From Molossus alvarezi (Eukaryota > Chordata > Mammalia > Chiroptera > Molossidae), in assembly GCA_037176705.1 (NCBI GenBank), contig CM073886.1, positions 15,150,501 through 15,214,500 on the forward strand: a stretch of 64,000 bases of DNA, read 5' to 3'. Below, in pieces: positions 1-11,740 of the stretch. The translations under genes and the position numbers were made by a program. The notes below the pieces were generated by a model. It saw nothing but the letters and a program-made list of their open reading frames with translations. It was not told the origin of the DNA and searched no databases. How positions within the stretch are numbered: position 1 is the stretch's first letter; each line of letters starts with the position of its first letter.

Positions 1-9
1 CTGCTACTC

Positions 10-79
10 CATTTTTTTTTTTTAATCCTCACCCAAGGATATTTTTATATTTTTATCTTCAGACAGAGTGGGAAGGGGG

Positions 80-117
<38 letters not shown>

Positions 118-281
118 TTGATGTGAGAGAGACACATCAATTGGTTGCCTCCTGCACGACCCCAACCAGGGCCAGGGACCAACTGCAACCAAGGTACGTG
201 CCCTTGGCCGGAATCAAACCCGGGAATCCCTGGTCCACAGGCCGATGCTCTAACTGCTGAGCCAAACCAGCCAGGGCCCCA
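10..281 (-). mobile_element. Ves-type SINE
   Basis: Poly-T, ATCCTCACCCAAGGAT box, GA-rich tract and reversed tRNA head ending GAGCCAAACCAGCCAGGGC. Flanked by CTGCTACTC at 1-9 and 282-290 as TSD. Confidence 0.95.
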
Positions 282-760
282 CTGCTACTCTTTTCCTGAC
301 ACTCCCTCCCCAGTCGCATGGCCTCTGTGCTCACCCCCATATCATCTCACTGTCATCACTTGTTCACCTGCCTCCCACCCCAGGGAGATGTATGTTGCTT
401 GAGGAGAAGATCTGTGTGTTTTTTTTTTTTATTATCCTCACCCGAGGATATTTTTCCATTTTTTTGTACAGATAGAGTGGGAGGGAGAGAGAGGAAGGGA
501 GAGAGAGAGAGAAACATCGATGTGAAGGGACACATCGAGTGGCTGCCACCCGCACGACCAACCAGGGTCAGGGACAAACTGCAACCGAAGTACGTGCCCT
601 TAGCGGGAACCGAACCTAGGTCTCTCCGGACCGCAGGCCGACGCTCTAACCGCTGAGCCAAACTGGCCAGGGCAAGATCTGTGTTTTATTCACCATTGTG
701 TCCCAGTGCCTAGCATAGGGCCTGGCATACAGCAGGTGCCCAATAAATGCTTGTCGAGTG
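282..760 (+). mobile_element. L2 3' end, interrupted by a SINE
   Basis: Sequence around 282-417 and 674-760 (CATTGTGTCCCAGTGCCTAG, GGCCTGGCATACAGCAGG, CAATAAATGCTTG) reads as the 3' end of an L2 LINE. A Ves SINE splits it at 418-673. Confidence 0.65.
418..673 (-). mobile_element. Ves-type SINE inserted in L2
   Basis: Full reversed Ves element (ATCCTCACCCGAGGATA box to GAGCCAAACTGGCCAGGGC). TSD AAGATCTGTGT at 407-417 and 674-684. Confidence 0.95.
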
Positions 761-1614
761 AGCTGGGGAGGCCAACCACTTCATTTACATGAAGAGAATG
801 GGTTGGGGGAGCATGAGAGGCATGGCTAGTCATAGGGTGTGGAGGCAGACACAGGAGAGAGCAGGTGAGGATGGGGCACCCTCCCCCCACCTAGGAATTT
901 TCTGCTTGGCTGCTGAGGGGAGCCCATAGAAACTGCCCCTAATCTTGGCCATGCTGGGTGGGTGTTTTCCTGCAGTCCTTCCTCCCCCCAGTCCTGGGAC
1001 GGAGAATAATGTGTCAGCCAGGGGCTGTTCAAGGCTCCTGTACCCCATCCGCGGCTTGTCTTTGGGTGGGGTGAGACAGGGGCTTTCCCCTACAGTGTAA
1101 CCCAAGTTGCCTCCTGCTCCTCAGTCGAAGCAGGGCCAGTAAAACACACCATGATCCTTTTTGGTACTGACATTCCCAGAGGAGACTGTCTATTGCAGGA
1201 TCTCAGAACCCTGCCACCACTGAAACTCTATCAGCACGAGGAGGTGGGCAGGCTCTGGGGTCTGCTGAGGGTGCACTGATGATCTGATGTAGCAGCCCCA
1301 ACCCTTCCCAGCACCCTCCCCCTCTGTGCCCCAGCCCCAGGGTCACCCAGCTTTCACTCACTCCTCCAGGCTCATATGCCCAGTCTTCCCTCTGCTCACC
1401 CTCTCCCCATGCCTTTGCAGGGCCAATTTCAACGTACTCTCCAGGCCTCTCTTTCAAGATCCTCCTTTTCTGGGCAGCCTTCACTGGACCCCTGAGTGGA
1501 GTCAGGTGCCTCCTCTTGGCTTCTGAGGCCCTTACCCACCCTCATGTATAACTCCTGGTGACAATTATCCATCCATTGGACTGCGGTCCCTCAGGCTCCA
1601 CTGAGTTGCTTGTC
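761..1614. other. Unique intergenic sequence
   Basis: No splice-supported coding exon, RNA gene or clear repeat was seen. Overlapping open frames exist on both strands but lack family motifs and codon bias. Confidence 0.5.
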
Positions 1615-1790
1615 TCCAGGCTCAGATTTCAAATCCCGGCTCTACCACTCACCAGCCGGAGGGCCTTGGGCAAGTCACTAACCTCCTGAAGTGGCCTCAG
1701 TTTCCTCATCAGCAGAATGGGATAATAGTAAGGGAGTTTGAGGATAAAACGAAGTGATGCCTGGCACACTAAAAACTGTCAACTGTTATT
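1615..1790 (+). mobile_element. MIR SINE
   Basis: AAATCCCGGCTCTACCACTC, CTTGGGCAAGTCACTAACCT and CCTCAGTTTCCTCATCAGCA are diagnostic MIR core segments, in order on the plus strand. Confidence 0.85.
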
Positions 1791-1940
1791 GTTATTTGTC
1801 TTGTCCCTTCCCTAGGTGTAGCAAGGGCCCAGTGTGAGTTTGTTGATTAAATAAAAGAAAAGACAAAGATACATGTCTGTTTCAAAGGAGGAAGAAGACT
1901 GCTCCTACTTGGGGTGGGGGTGTCAAGAGTGTGGGCACTG

Positions 1941-2206
1941 CCCCGGCCAGTGTTGCTCAGTGGCTAGAGCATCGGCCCTCACACTGAAACGCCGCATGTT
2001 TGATACCTGGTCAAGGGCAAGTATTAGGTTGCAGGTTCGATCCACATATGCGGGATGAAACCAATTGATGGGTCTCTCTCATATCAATGTTTTTCTGTTT
2101 CTGTCTCTCTCCCCTTCTTTCCTTCCCTCCCTTCTACTGTCTCTAAAACTCAATGGAAAAAATATCCTCAAGTGAGGATTAACAACAACAACAACAACAT
2201 CAAAAT
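1941..2206 (+). mobile_element. Ves-type SINE
   Basis: tRNA head CCCCGGCCAGTGTTGCTCAG, CT-rich middle and TCCTCAAGTGAGGATT end, then an (AAC)n tail. TSD AGTGTGGGCACTG at 1928-1940 versus AGTGCAGGCACTG at 2207-2219. Confidence 0.93.
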
Positions 2207-2219
2207 AGTGCAGGCACTG

Positions 2220-3221
2220 AGTCAGGGAAGACCTGCCCTCAGGGTGGGGGTCTCAGAATCAGGAGGGCAGCTCTGCAGGACGAGGGGGGACACCTTGGGC
2301 CCAACACCTGACCTGGCTCCTCCAGCAATTGCAGCCCAGTGGCCCTTTGACTTCCTGGGGGAGGGGCTTCCAGGAGCTCAAGGGTGGGGCAGAGTGAGGG
2401 AGACCCTGTCTCCCAGCCCTTTCCAGGCACCTTCATAAGTCATAACCACCTGGAACACCTGGCTGGCCCTGCCCGCCTGGGCTTCCTGGGAGTGCAGGTG
2501 TAGGGTGAGTAAGGTGAGTCGTTGGGCTTCTGAGTGACAGGGCCCACAGGAAGGTGGCCTGAGGACTGGTGTCCACTGGGGGCCTGATTCATGGCTTTTC
2601 AGTAAGTGGGTTAACGGGATCCCAAAGGCCAGGGCTGGGCCAGGTCTCCTGGCTGAGTCAGGGCAGCAGGCCCCTGGAGACAGTAGCTTTACTGAGTCTC
2701 TGGGCAAACCCCTTGCCAGCCCCCACCTCTCCAAAGCCCTGGGCCTCTCCAACACCTCACCTGTGCGCACCCGCTACTGAGGCCCCAGGCCCTGTGTCTG
2801 AGCACCTGGACCCCTTCCTTTCAAGCTGTGAGAACCTTTCTCTGCACCCCCAATTCCTTAGTCAATGTTAAGGCCATGGTCCAGCTCCCCTAGCCTGTCC
2901 TGAGGCCAGATCCTTGGCCCACAGCTGGAGCTGGCATCCTGAACCCCAGATCCGGAGCCTGAGTCAACTGGTCCAGCCCAGAGGCAGGGGTCTCAGCTAG
3001 AGCCCCCCAGTTCCCGTTAAGGCTCATTTCCTCCTGGTAGCCCCACCCCTTCTGGTGACCTACAGCCCCGGTGGCAGGGACTAAGCCACTCAGTGGGGGG
3101 ACTGGTCCAACAGCATTCCACCTCCCAGGATAAAACCTGGGGTGACCTGCAGGGAACTCTGCACACTCTTGGTGGCCAGCACTACACAGCTCCACAGGCC
3201 GTGGCCCCACCCCCACCTGAC
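2220..3221. other. PRSS22 upstream region
   Basis: Unique GC-rich sequence without recognisable repeats. It should contain the PRSS22 promoter and 5' UTR, including the TATA-like site at 3129. No conserved coding exon recognised. Confidence 0.5.
3129..3135 (+). promoter_or_regulatory. Possible TATA-like box of PRSS22
   Basis: GATAAAA lies about 90 bases upstream of the PRSS22 ATG in otherwise GC-rich unique sequence. Spacing would suit a short 5' UTR, but no transcription start can be read from sequence alone and an upstream non-coding exon is possible. Confidence 0.25.
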
Positions 3222-6200
3222 ATGCTTATTTCCAGAACCCCCCCAGCCCTGGGTGGGGGCCGTGTCAGGATCTTAACCGTTCTGCTGCTTCTGGCTTCTA
3301 CCGGTGAGTCCTGAGGACCTACTGTCCCTCCCTCTTATCCTCCCTCCCTCTCTGCCCCTCCGAGATCACCTCTTCCTCCCTCTCAACTCAGCAGCCTTCC
3401 CTCTGGGCCCTGCCTGAATCCAAACTCCTCCTTTGTTCCCCCCACCTCCTGACCCCCCTCTCTCCCTCTCTCTCCTGTTATTTGACTACTCTATGCCTCA
3501 CTGTTCTCCGTGGCTGGGAGGATTAACTGAAACACTGCAGGTAGGTACTTAGAGGGCGCATATGCTTCATCTCTGGTGGTTATTACTGATCAAATTTAGT
3601 GTTGTCATCATCTCCCTCCCTCCTGTTTCTTTGGTCTTCTGGGGTAGCAGCATCTAGGCCTTAAACTTGGGGTCAGGGGTGAAGGGAGTCTTGGGTCACT
3701 GACTCAGGTCTGAGGGAGGAAGCCTGAGGGGGTCAGTTGTGTGCCCACCCTCCTTGAGAGATGTCCCAGGAGCTGGTTCCTCACCCCCAGCAGGTGGGAT
3801 AGATCCCAGGCATAAATTGGAAAAAGCTTGTGGGATGGGTAAGGCTCAGATTATAATGAAAGCATGAGGATTCTGTCCACCCTACCCAGGCTCCAGGAAA
3901 TGCCCCACCTGGGAAGGCCTGGGAATGAGAGACAGGAAAAGGACACTAGGCATGGGGAAAGGGACCCTCCTTTCTCCACTGGACACTGGGGGGCCCTTCT
4001 CCCCACTGGACACTGGGAGCCTCCTCTCCTCTGGGCACTGGGGTCTCCTCTCTACTGGCCTGACCCTTTCCTTCTCTTTGTTCTCAGCCATCCTCAATGC
4101 TGCCATGACACCCGGTGAGTAGGAAACACCTTGAGGGGAGGAGGAAGAAGCCTGAAGGGGAGGGCCGTGTCTGTGTGCCTGTCCATGGCGGCAGCTCAGA
4201 AGGTGGCGGTGAGGCAGAGTGGGGTTGAGCTAGAGAGCAGGCAGGAAAGGAGGCCCAGAGGGCAGAGCAGAGACTGGGGTGCGGAGGAGAGAGGACCAAG
4301 TGCAGCTGGAGTCCAGGAGGGTGAATAGGTGAGAAGGTAAAAGGAAGAGTTGTGGGCAAGGCTGAGAATCCAAGTGCAGTCGTCCCTCGTCTATGGCGGT
4401 TAATCCGTTCCAGACTCCAGCAGACGCACCTGGCGTTGAAGGATTCCTGGGGTGCTCGAATACATAGGCCTACGGTCCATATGTACCGTAATTTTAATGT
4501 TAATTGTAATACAGGGGTGTATAATTGACTCAGACAACCAGGCGTGTGCTGTATCATTTTCACTGCCTTGATCAACTTTTTAATGAATATATTTGAAAAA
4601 ACCGCACTAGAGTGAAGCCGAGAAAGTCGATGCACGAAGTGGCGAGGGCGACTGTGGAGGGGAAAGGCCAGCCAGAGGGGGGCAGGTCAAGGGAAGAAAT
4701 AGTAAAGGAGGAGGTCCATGCAGGGCAGAGGGGCAGAGGGAGTGGCAGTGGAGCACAGGCCTAAGAATTGGAGGTGAGTGAAGGGCAGATGGAAGGGGAA
4801 GAGAACTGTGCTGAGGGGGTGACAGAAAACTGGACCCTCTTCCACCAGCCCCACCAGCCTGTGGGAAGCCCCAGCAGCTGAACCGGATTGTGGGAGGTGA
4901 GGACAGCACAGATGCCGAGTGGCCCTGGGTTGTGAGCATCCAGAAGAACGGAACCCACCACTGTGCAGGCTCCCTGCTCACCAGGCGCTGGGTGGTCACC
5001 GCTGCCCACTGCTTCAAGGGGTATGACAGACAGTCTCCTCCGCTTGAGTCCCCACCTTCCTGCCCCACGCCTGGGCTCCTCACACAGCCATGGCTGCCAG
5101 GTGCTGGTCCAGTCTGAAGTCATTCCCAGAAGGCTCTTTCGCTTTTGTGGGGACTTCTTGTTTGTGCTCTTCCCCAGACACCCCTCCCAGATCCTTCCTG
5201 GCCATCCGTGGCTCCTGACTGACACCACCCCTCCCTCTTCCATCCAGCTCTCTGAACAATCCATCCCAGTTCTCTGTGCTGCTGGGCGCCTGGCAGCTGG
5301 GGAATCCTGGCCCAAGGTCCCAGGAGGTGGGTATTGCCTGGGTGCATCCCCACCCTGTGTACTCCTGGAAGGAGGGCACCCGTGCAGACATCGCTGTGGT
5401 GCGTCTCGAGCACTCCATTCAGTTTTCTGAGCGAATCCTGCCCATCTGCCTGCCTGATTCTTCCATCCATCTCCCTCCGAACACCGACTGCTGGATCGCA
5501 GGCTGGGGAAGTGTCCATGATGGAGGTGCGGTTCTTCCCCCCATGTGGCTGGGGACGGATAAGGAGAATAAGGACAGAGGATGGTGGACATTCGGAGACT
5601 CAGGAGCCATAGCAGTAAAGCCTAGAGACCAGGGACATAGAATGACAGAGACCGACAAAAAGATGGACTATAATCCAAAGATGTGACATCACAGAAGTTA
5701 TTTCTACTTAAAAGGTATCTTTAGCTGTGTTCTGAGGCAACAACAGCCAGATCAACGAAGCTATGAAATGATCGAGGAATGGCTGAAAGGAGGCATGTGT
5801 GGGGTCAAGCTGAATACCATAAATATGCAAACAGCTCTAAGATCCCAAAGTGGGAACAGGCACCCCTGGTAGCAGCATGCTGTAATTGCAGGCAAAATTC
5901 CCAGGAGGAAATACAGTCTCCATAACTGTAAAATATAATTGTAAACTAAGTTTTGAGACTTGGAAAACATCATCTAGAAACAAAGCAGATTACATGAAGC
6001 AGTGAAGCAGCAAAGGATAGATGAGAGAGGGAGACTAAGAAAAAACAGTGTTAGAAAAATGGGACTTGAACCAGCTGCAGGAAAAATTAAGAGAAATGAC
6101 ACCATTTCAGGTATCTGGAGATCCCACTGACAGATTTCAGTCAGCCTCCCCATGGTCCTTAGGAGCTTCTGTGAGAACTGGAATTGTGGCGGGGGCAGGG

Positions 6201-7650
6201 GGGGGTCTACAATCCTCCCTACCCCCGGGCTGTCAGGGAATTCTTTAAGTCCTCGTGACATTCAACACCGAGTGCTCATTTATTGAATACTTCATCTGTA
6301 GCAGTCCCCATGCTGGATAAAGTAGTGCCCGAGACAGGACAAACCTAGACCTATTTGGTCTATTTGCGGGCATCAGAGATCTTGTTAACAATTCAGAGCT
6401 TATAGCTGCATGTTCATGCTCCCACTCAGTAGATCCAGAGGTGGAGCCCTGGAATTTGGGTTTCTGGCAACCATCTGGGGAGAGCCCGACAGAGGTGATC
6501 CATTAGCCTTTGAGAAGCGCTGCTAAAAGGAATGGAGGAGGGAATTGAGGAGGCAACCAGGAGAACTTCCCAGGCCTGACTCTCTCCTCCCTGCTCCCAG
6601 TGCCCCTGCCCCATCCTCAGACCCTACAGAAGCTGAAGGTTCCCATCATCGACTCGGAAATCTGCGGTCGTCTGTACTGGCGGGGAGCTGGGCAGGAAGC
6701 CATCACCGAGGACATGTTGTGCGCTGGCTACCTAGAGGGGGAGCGTGATGCTTGTCTGGTGAGCCCACCACCTTATTCCCAGCCCTGCCCTCCTGAGTTT
6801 CCTCATGGCTGGCTGGGCCTCTTCCAGAATCAGCTGTGACCTGCAGTCTCCTTAGATGCCTGCAGAACAGACCTCCAGCGGGTTGTCACTCACCCATCTG
6901 TTCATACATCCAACATATACTGAGCACCTCAGGTGTCCAGACCCCTCTCTCAGGGAGCTTGCATTCTCCTGTGGTGGGGGTCGTACATCCTCCACCGCAC
7001 CTGTCACTGGTGGAGGTTGGCAGGATAGTGTTATGCTCAACACCTGGGCTTGGACATTGTTAAGGCCTGGTTGCAATTCCTACTCTGCTCCCCTTAGTTG
7101 CCAGCTTGGGCAAGTCATTTCTTCTTCCGGGGCCTCAGTTTTCCCATCTGTGAAACAAGTAACAATACTCTCTGCTTCTCCTGTAAGGGAGGAGGTCTCA
7201 CACAGTGTTTGTCCCTAGAAGTGAGCCCGGAAGGCATGTCCTACCCGGCTCTCCCTACCTGAGTGGAGTTCCGGGTGCCAGAGCCTCCATGGAGATAAAT
7301 GCCTACCCCTCCACCCCAGTGAACCGGTGCCATTCGCTGTGTCAGATCCTGGCTGTGCCACCCGCTCCCTTACGTGGGTCCCTAACCTGCCCTCCTCTCC
7401 GTAGGGCGACTCCGGAGGCCCCCTGATGTGCCAGGTAGAGGGCACCTGGCTGCTGGCAGGCATCATCAGCTGGGGCGAGGGCTGTGCGGAGCGCAACCGG
7501 CCCGGCGTCTACATCAGCCTGGCCTCCCACCGCTCCTGGGTGCAGAGGATCGTGCAAGGGGTGCAGTTCCACGGACACTCGCAGGGGAGCGGGCCGTCAG
7601 GGTTAAGAACCCGGGGATACAGGGCGGCCCAGGGCACCCCTGTGGCCTAA
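3222..7650 (+). CDS. PRSS22: PRSS22: trypsin-like serine protease (tryptase epsilon), six coding exons
   Basis: Coding exons are 3222-3303, 4088-4114, 4849-5020, 5248-5525, 6601-6758 and 7405-7650. Every intron begins GT and ends AG and phases agree, giving 320 residues (human PRSS22 is about the same length). A hydrophobic N-terminus (about residues 17-30) serves as signal peptide. The pro-region holds Cys41, expected to tether it to the catalytic domain. Activation cleavage falls at Arg49/Ile50 (IVGG). The S1-family triad is His90 (TAAHC), Asp141 (DIAVV) and Ser242 (GDSGGP). Asp236 lies six residues before the Ser and predicts cleavage after Lys/Arg. One sequon, NGT, is in exon 3. The family is known as secreted, epithelial/airway-type tryptases able to activate pro-urokinase. 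The ATG at 3222 was chosen because it directly precedes the signal sequence; an in-frame ATG at 3093 gives no better leader. The reading frame is unbroken. Assignment to PRSS22 rather than another cluster tryptase rests on the QQLNR pro-region and exon structure. Confidence 0.95.
4377..4654. mobile_element. MITE-like DNA transposon remnant in PRSS22 intron 2
   Basis: A 278-base segment begins CAGTCGTCCCTCG and ends CGAGGGCGACTG, an inverted repeat with one base missing. The body is short, AT-rich in the middle and non-coding. The termini resemble those of mariner/Tigger-type elements, from memory only. A TA target duplication is not evident. Confidence 0.65.
7040..7185 (+). mobile_element. 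MIR SINE in PRSS22 intron 5
   Basis: CTTGGGCAAGTCATTTCTTC and CCTCAGTTTTCCCATCTGTG are MIR core matches, plus orientation. Confidence 0.7.
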
Positions 7651-7870
7651 CCACGTGCAGTTTCCTCCCGTGTATATAAGCCATCTACCTCTCCTGGGCG
7701 CCTGCATGCGGCTCCGGGTCCCTTCCGCAGGGAGACACCGCCCTCCCTCGTCCAGCCCCACGGGCTCAGGCTCCACCCCCAGGGCCGGGAGCACCACTGT
7801 GTATATACTTTAATAATTTTTACAGTTATTTGTAATTCCGCCCACATGTTTTATTTATTCCTCCAATTTC

Positions 7871-7876
7871 AATAAA
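7871..7876 (+). terminator. PRSS22: Poly(A) signal of PRSS22
   Basis: AATAAA lies 221 bases after the PRSS22 stop codon and is followed by a T/G-rich stretch. It implies a 3' UTR of roughly 240 bases ending near 7890-7900. No repeat lies between stop and signal. Confidence 0.8.
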
Positions 7877-7899
7877 TTATTTGTTCCCCAGGTCCTGTT

Positions 7900-10131
7900 T
7901 TTCCCCTTGTATGGGGACATTGGGAAACAAGGGTCCACTTGGTGTTAAAATGAGGTTAGGTAGGGTCCTGTCCACCGGGGGTTCGGCATCCTATTCCCTG
8001 ACCTTTACATTGTCCTTCCATAGAGAGGAGGCAGGACAAGCAGCTGTGCCACAGGAAAGGCCCGCAGTGGCTCCGGGGCGGCAGGGCCCTGCTTGTTGGG
8101 TTTCCAAAACAAGGCTGGGTGGGAGAAACCACTCCTATGAGAGTGGGGTGTTCCCTCCTCTCCCCCTGTGCTCAGAGGCCTGTCTCCAGGATTTGAGCTG
8201 AGGCAGCCATGCTTCTGCACCCCCAGGAGCTGACTCACCAGTGACTCACAGCTGATTCTCTGAATCCTCCCTGTGGAGGAAGAAGCACAACAATGAGACA
8301 GCAGGGCTCTGGGCCCTGCCTCTCTTGGGTTTGAGTCACCTGCCTGCACCCACAGGGGTGGGGTGAGAGCAGTGTCCCAAGCCACAAGGAGTTGCCTGGC
8401 TTCCTGCCCTGCGGGAGAAGGAGCTAACATTCCTGTTCCCTTAGGACGGCCTTTTCCACTGGCCTCTGGCCTCCTGGACCAGCCCTTCCCCCCCACTCCT
8501 CCCTATCTGGAACCCTGTCCTCCTCCACCTGGACTTCCCCAAAATAGTTCATGCAGAAGAGATTCATTCTAAAGCAAAGTCAAGAAAACAACTAGATCCA
8601 ATCATGCTAGACGAGAAAAGTGTCTCCAACCAGAACCAATCAGTGAACTGAGTTTTTGAGAAGGCAGTGCAGATTTTTGTTTGTTTTTTGATACCCTTTA
8701 CTGGAAGTACTGTTTTAAAACATTTGTTCATATTGTTTTGATTACCCTTAGGTTATTACCAGATCACAGTAAATGCTGTGGGGTTGGTTTTATTAAAACA
8801 AACAAACAAATGCTAAAATGGCCTCCAGCTCATCTGGAAACCAGCCTGGGGAGTGAGTAGGTGGCTCAGGTGGGAGCTGAATCCTGGAGCCTCTCCTTTG
8901 TGACCTAGTCCTCTCCTTACCTGTCACTCTACCTCTCTGGTCTCCTTACCCTTGTCCCATCCCTTGCCTTCAGTCCCTCTACCTCATTTGCTGTCCCTGC
9001 CCTTCCTTCAATTTCCTCTTCTGCAGGCTCTCCCTCTGCTCCTCGCTCCCCCACCTTCTATCCCTGAATACCACTTCCTTTATTCCTTCTCCCTCTCCTG
9101 AGCTCCATTCTCCTGTCCTCTCTGCCGGGGTGGAGAAGTTGTCCCATAAATGGCAGAATACTCCTGGGTGAAGTGGGTTTTCTCTGAGTTGGATGATCAG
9201 CCTCCAGGAAGCCCTGAACTTGAGGACACCTGTCTGCCCATCTCAAGGAATCTGAGGGACCGGCTGGGCCTGGAGTGGGGAGCAGGTGCTACAAAGTTTG
9301 ATGAGATTTCCAATGAATCCATCCTCCCCAGTCAGGGTGGGGGGGTCCAGGAGGTGGAAATGTAGTCAGCCCAGCCCTGGCAGGGTCCAAACCAGGATCA
9401 CAGAGGAGCCCCTTTGCTCCTTGGTTGGAAGCAGGCCCAGGAACATGCCCCAAATCTAGATCACTTTGTGTGGGAAGGCCTCACTGCTTTGGTTTCACAG
9501 ATACCACCTACCTCTGGAGGCTGCAGTTAAGACCCTTGGGCCTGCCAGCTGTCTCCTCCAGGAGAAGTGTCCTCCAGTGGGAATGTGGCCAATATGCCCA
9601 TCCAGGTAGATGCTTCCACTCACCTTTGATCTCCCACATGGAACAGTCCTTTATAGAGTCCTCCTTACCTCCCCAAAGGCAGGGGTGGAGACCATCAGAC
9701 CACAGTGACAATGTCATTACAGCAGGAACTGCCTTAGCTGCAGGCTGTGAGGACTGGCTATTGGTCCTTTATGGGCTCCTTCCTCAAATTTTGAACAGTT
9801 GAGGAGACTTTTCCTCCCAACCTGGGACCTCCCAACTCTTCCCCACTCTGCATCCAGAACAAATGCCAAAAGAAAAAAAAAAAAAAAAAAGCAACAAAAC
9901 ACATTTAACTCCACAACATTCCCCTAGGTGGCAGACTTCTTTGGTTGGCTAAGTCAACACCAATTCCAATCCCCATCTTTCTGCTTCCTCCACCTTACAG
10001 CCTGGAAAAGCTAAACACTCACTTCTGGGATCTCTGGCAAGGTCACGAGTGCCTATGGGACTGAGTGTTGGCCAATGAGATGGAAGCAGATGTTTGATGG
10101 GTGGTTTCTTGTAAAGCTGTTTTTTCCTAAT
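7900..10131. other. Intergenic sequence downstream of PRSS22
   Basis: Largely unique, with CT-rich stretches near 8880-9120 and an A-run near 9870-9890. No gene recognised; open frames here are short, overlap on both strands and show no domain. Confidence 0.5.
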
Positions 10132-10146
10132 AAAAGAGACATTATC

Positions 10147-10362
10147 ACTCTGGCCGGTTTGGCTCAGCAGTCAGAGCATTGGCCTGCGGTCCAGGTTCGG
10201 TTCCCGCTCAGTTACAGTTTGTCCCCGGCCGTGGTTGGTCGTGCGGGTGGCAGCCACTCGATGTGTCCCTTTCACGTCAATGTTTCTCTCTCTCTCTCTC
10301 CCTCCCACTCTATCTGAACAAAAAATGGAAAAAAATGTCCTCAGGTGAGGATTAAAAAAAAA
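10147..10362 (+). mobile_element. Ves-type SINE
   Basis: CTGGCCGGTTTGGCTCAGCA head to TCCTCAGGTGAGGATT. TSD AAAAGAGACATTATC at 10132-10146 and a near copy at 10361-10375. Confidence 0.95.
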
Positions 10363-10404
10363 GAGAGACATTATCCTTTTCCACCTTCCTCCTTCTTCTA
10401 GTCT

Positions 10405-10712
10405 TGAATGCAAGGAAAGAAGCCAAACTCAAGAGGCTACATACTATATGATTCCATTTATATGACATTGTGGAAAAGGCAAAACTGTAGGGACAGAAAG
10501 CAGATGGGTGATTGCCAGGGGCTTTGATGGGGGAAGAAATGACCACAAAGGGGCATAGGGAATTTCTTTGTAGTGATGGAACTGGCTCTTTATCTTGACT
10601 TAGGTGGTGGTTACATAAGTGGACGCATTTATCAAAACTTATAGAACTATACGCTAAGAATGGTGAACTTTACTGTATGTAAACTACTCCTCCATAAACC
10701 TGATTTTTTTAA
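10405..10712 (+). mobile_element. Old L1 3' end
   Basis: The order of phrases (ATGATTCCATTTATATGACA, GATTGCCAGGGGCTTTGATG, GAATGGTGAACTTTACTGTA) is that of old mammalian L1 3' regions. Confidence 0.65.
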
Positions 10713-10725
10713 AAAACCAACAACA

Positions 10726-10890
10726 GCCCTGGCCGGTTTGGCTCAGTGGTTGGAGCATCGGCCCACGGACTAAAGAGTCATGGGTTTGATTCCGATCAAG
10801 AGCATGTGTCTCAGTTGCAGTTTGGTCCCCAGCTGGTTGGGGTCCTCAGGGAGGCAGCCAATCAATGTGTCTCTTTCACATTGCTGTTTC

Positions 10891-10930
<40 letters not shown>

Positions 10931-11013
10931 TTCTCTCTCTCTTCCTCCCGCTCTATCTGAACATAAATGGAAGAATATCCTCGGGTGAGGATTTTAAAAA
11001 TAATAATAAATTT
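10726..11013 (+). mobile_element. Ves-type SINE with expanded TC tract
   Basis: Complete head-to-tail element with a (TC)n run at about 10895-10928. TSD AAAAAACCAACAACA at 10711-10725 and a near copy ending at 11030. Confidence 0.95.
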
Positions 11014-11109
11014 AAAAAAACCCAACAACACAAAGATGTGGATTCCTCCTTGAATCCTCTCTTTCTCTCATTCTCTGAATTCAAACCATCAGCAAATCCT
11101 GTTAGTTCT

Positions 11110-11740
11110 ATTCTATCTTCCAATTGTGTCCAAATCTAGCCACTTCCTTTTATGCTGGCCCAAGCCACTCTCCTCTTTATCCTGAATTTCTATAATAACT
11201 TCCTACCTGGTCCCCCTGCTTCTGTTGTTGCTCCCACCAGTCCATTCTCAGCATAGCAGCCGGAGTGGTTCTCTTAAAACCTGTCATATCATGTCATTCT
11301 TCTATTCAAATCCCTCCGATGGCTCCTTACTTTACTCAGAGGAAATGACATCACCTTTCTGGCCTCCCTTCGTACCTCTCCCCTCTTTGCTCCCTGTGCT
11401 CCAGCCCATTGGCTTCCAGCTGTATTCTGGAACATAATGGGCATGCTCCTGCCTCAGGGCCTTTGCACTTGTGGTTTCCTCTTCCCCCACATGACTGCAT
11501 GGCTCATTCCCTCACTTCCTACACATCTCTGCTTAAATATCACTATGTCACCATCCTGTTTACAAAAGCAGTGTTCCTCCATTGCTCCTGTCTTTGATTT
11601 GTCTTTTTCCAGGACATTGATTACTATGTAACATACTAAATATTTTACTTGTTCATTGTTTATTGTCCCTTCCCAAACACGCACAACTAGTAAATAAACT
11701 TCTGTCTCTGTATTTATCATATTCTGTTTTTACTGTATAC
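11110..11740 (+). mobile_element. L2 LINE fragment
   Basis: CCTCAGGGCCTTTGCACTTG and CATATCATGTCATTCTTCTA with AAATCCCTCCGATGGCTCC, in order, are typical of L2. No open reading frame. Confidence 0.75.

Noticed and set aside
4761..5591. Long minus-strand open frame (276 codons) across PRSS22 exons 3-4
   Set aside because: It is the antisense shadow of GC-rich protease exons; no domain, and the plus strand has correct splice sites and catalytic motifs.
5580..5620. A FGDSGA-like translation in PRSS22 intron 4
   Set aside because: Looks like a protease Ser motif but lies in an intron, lacks the flanking consensus and splice sites; the real GDSGGP is in exon 6.
10147..10220. tRNA-like sequences with A and B boxes, here and in some 40 other places
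   Set aside because: They are the heads of Ves SINEs with A-tails and TSDs, not functional tRNA genes.
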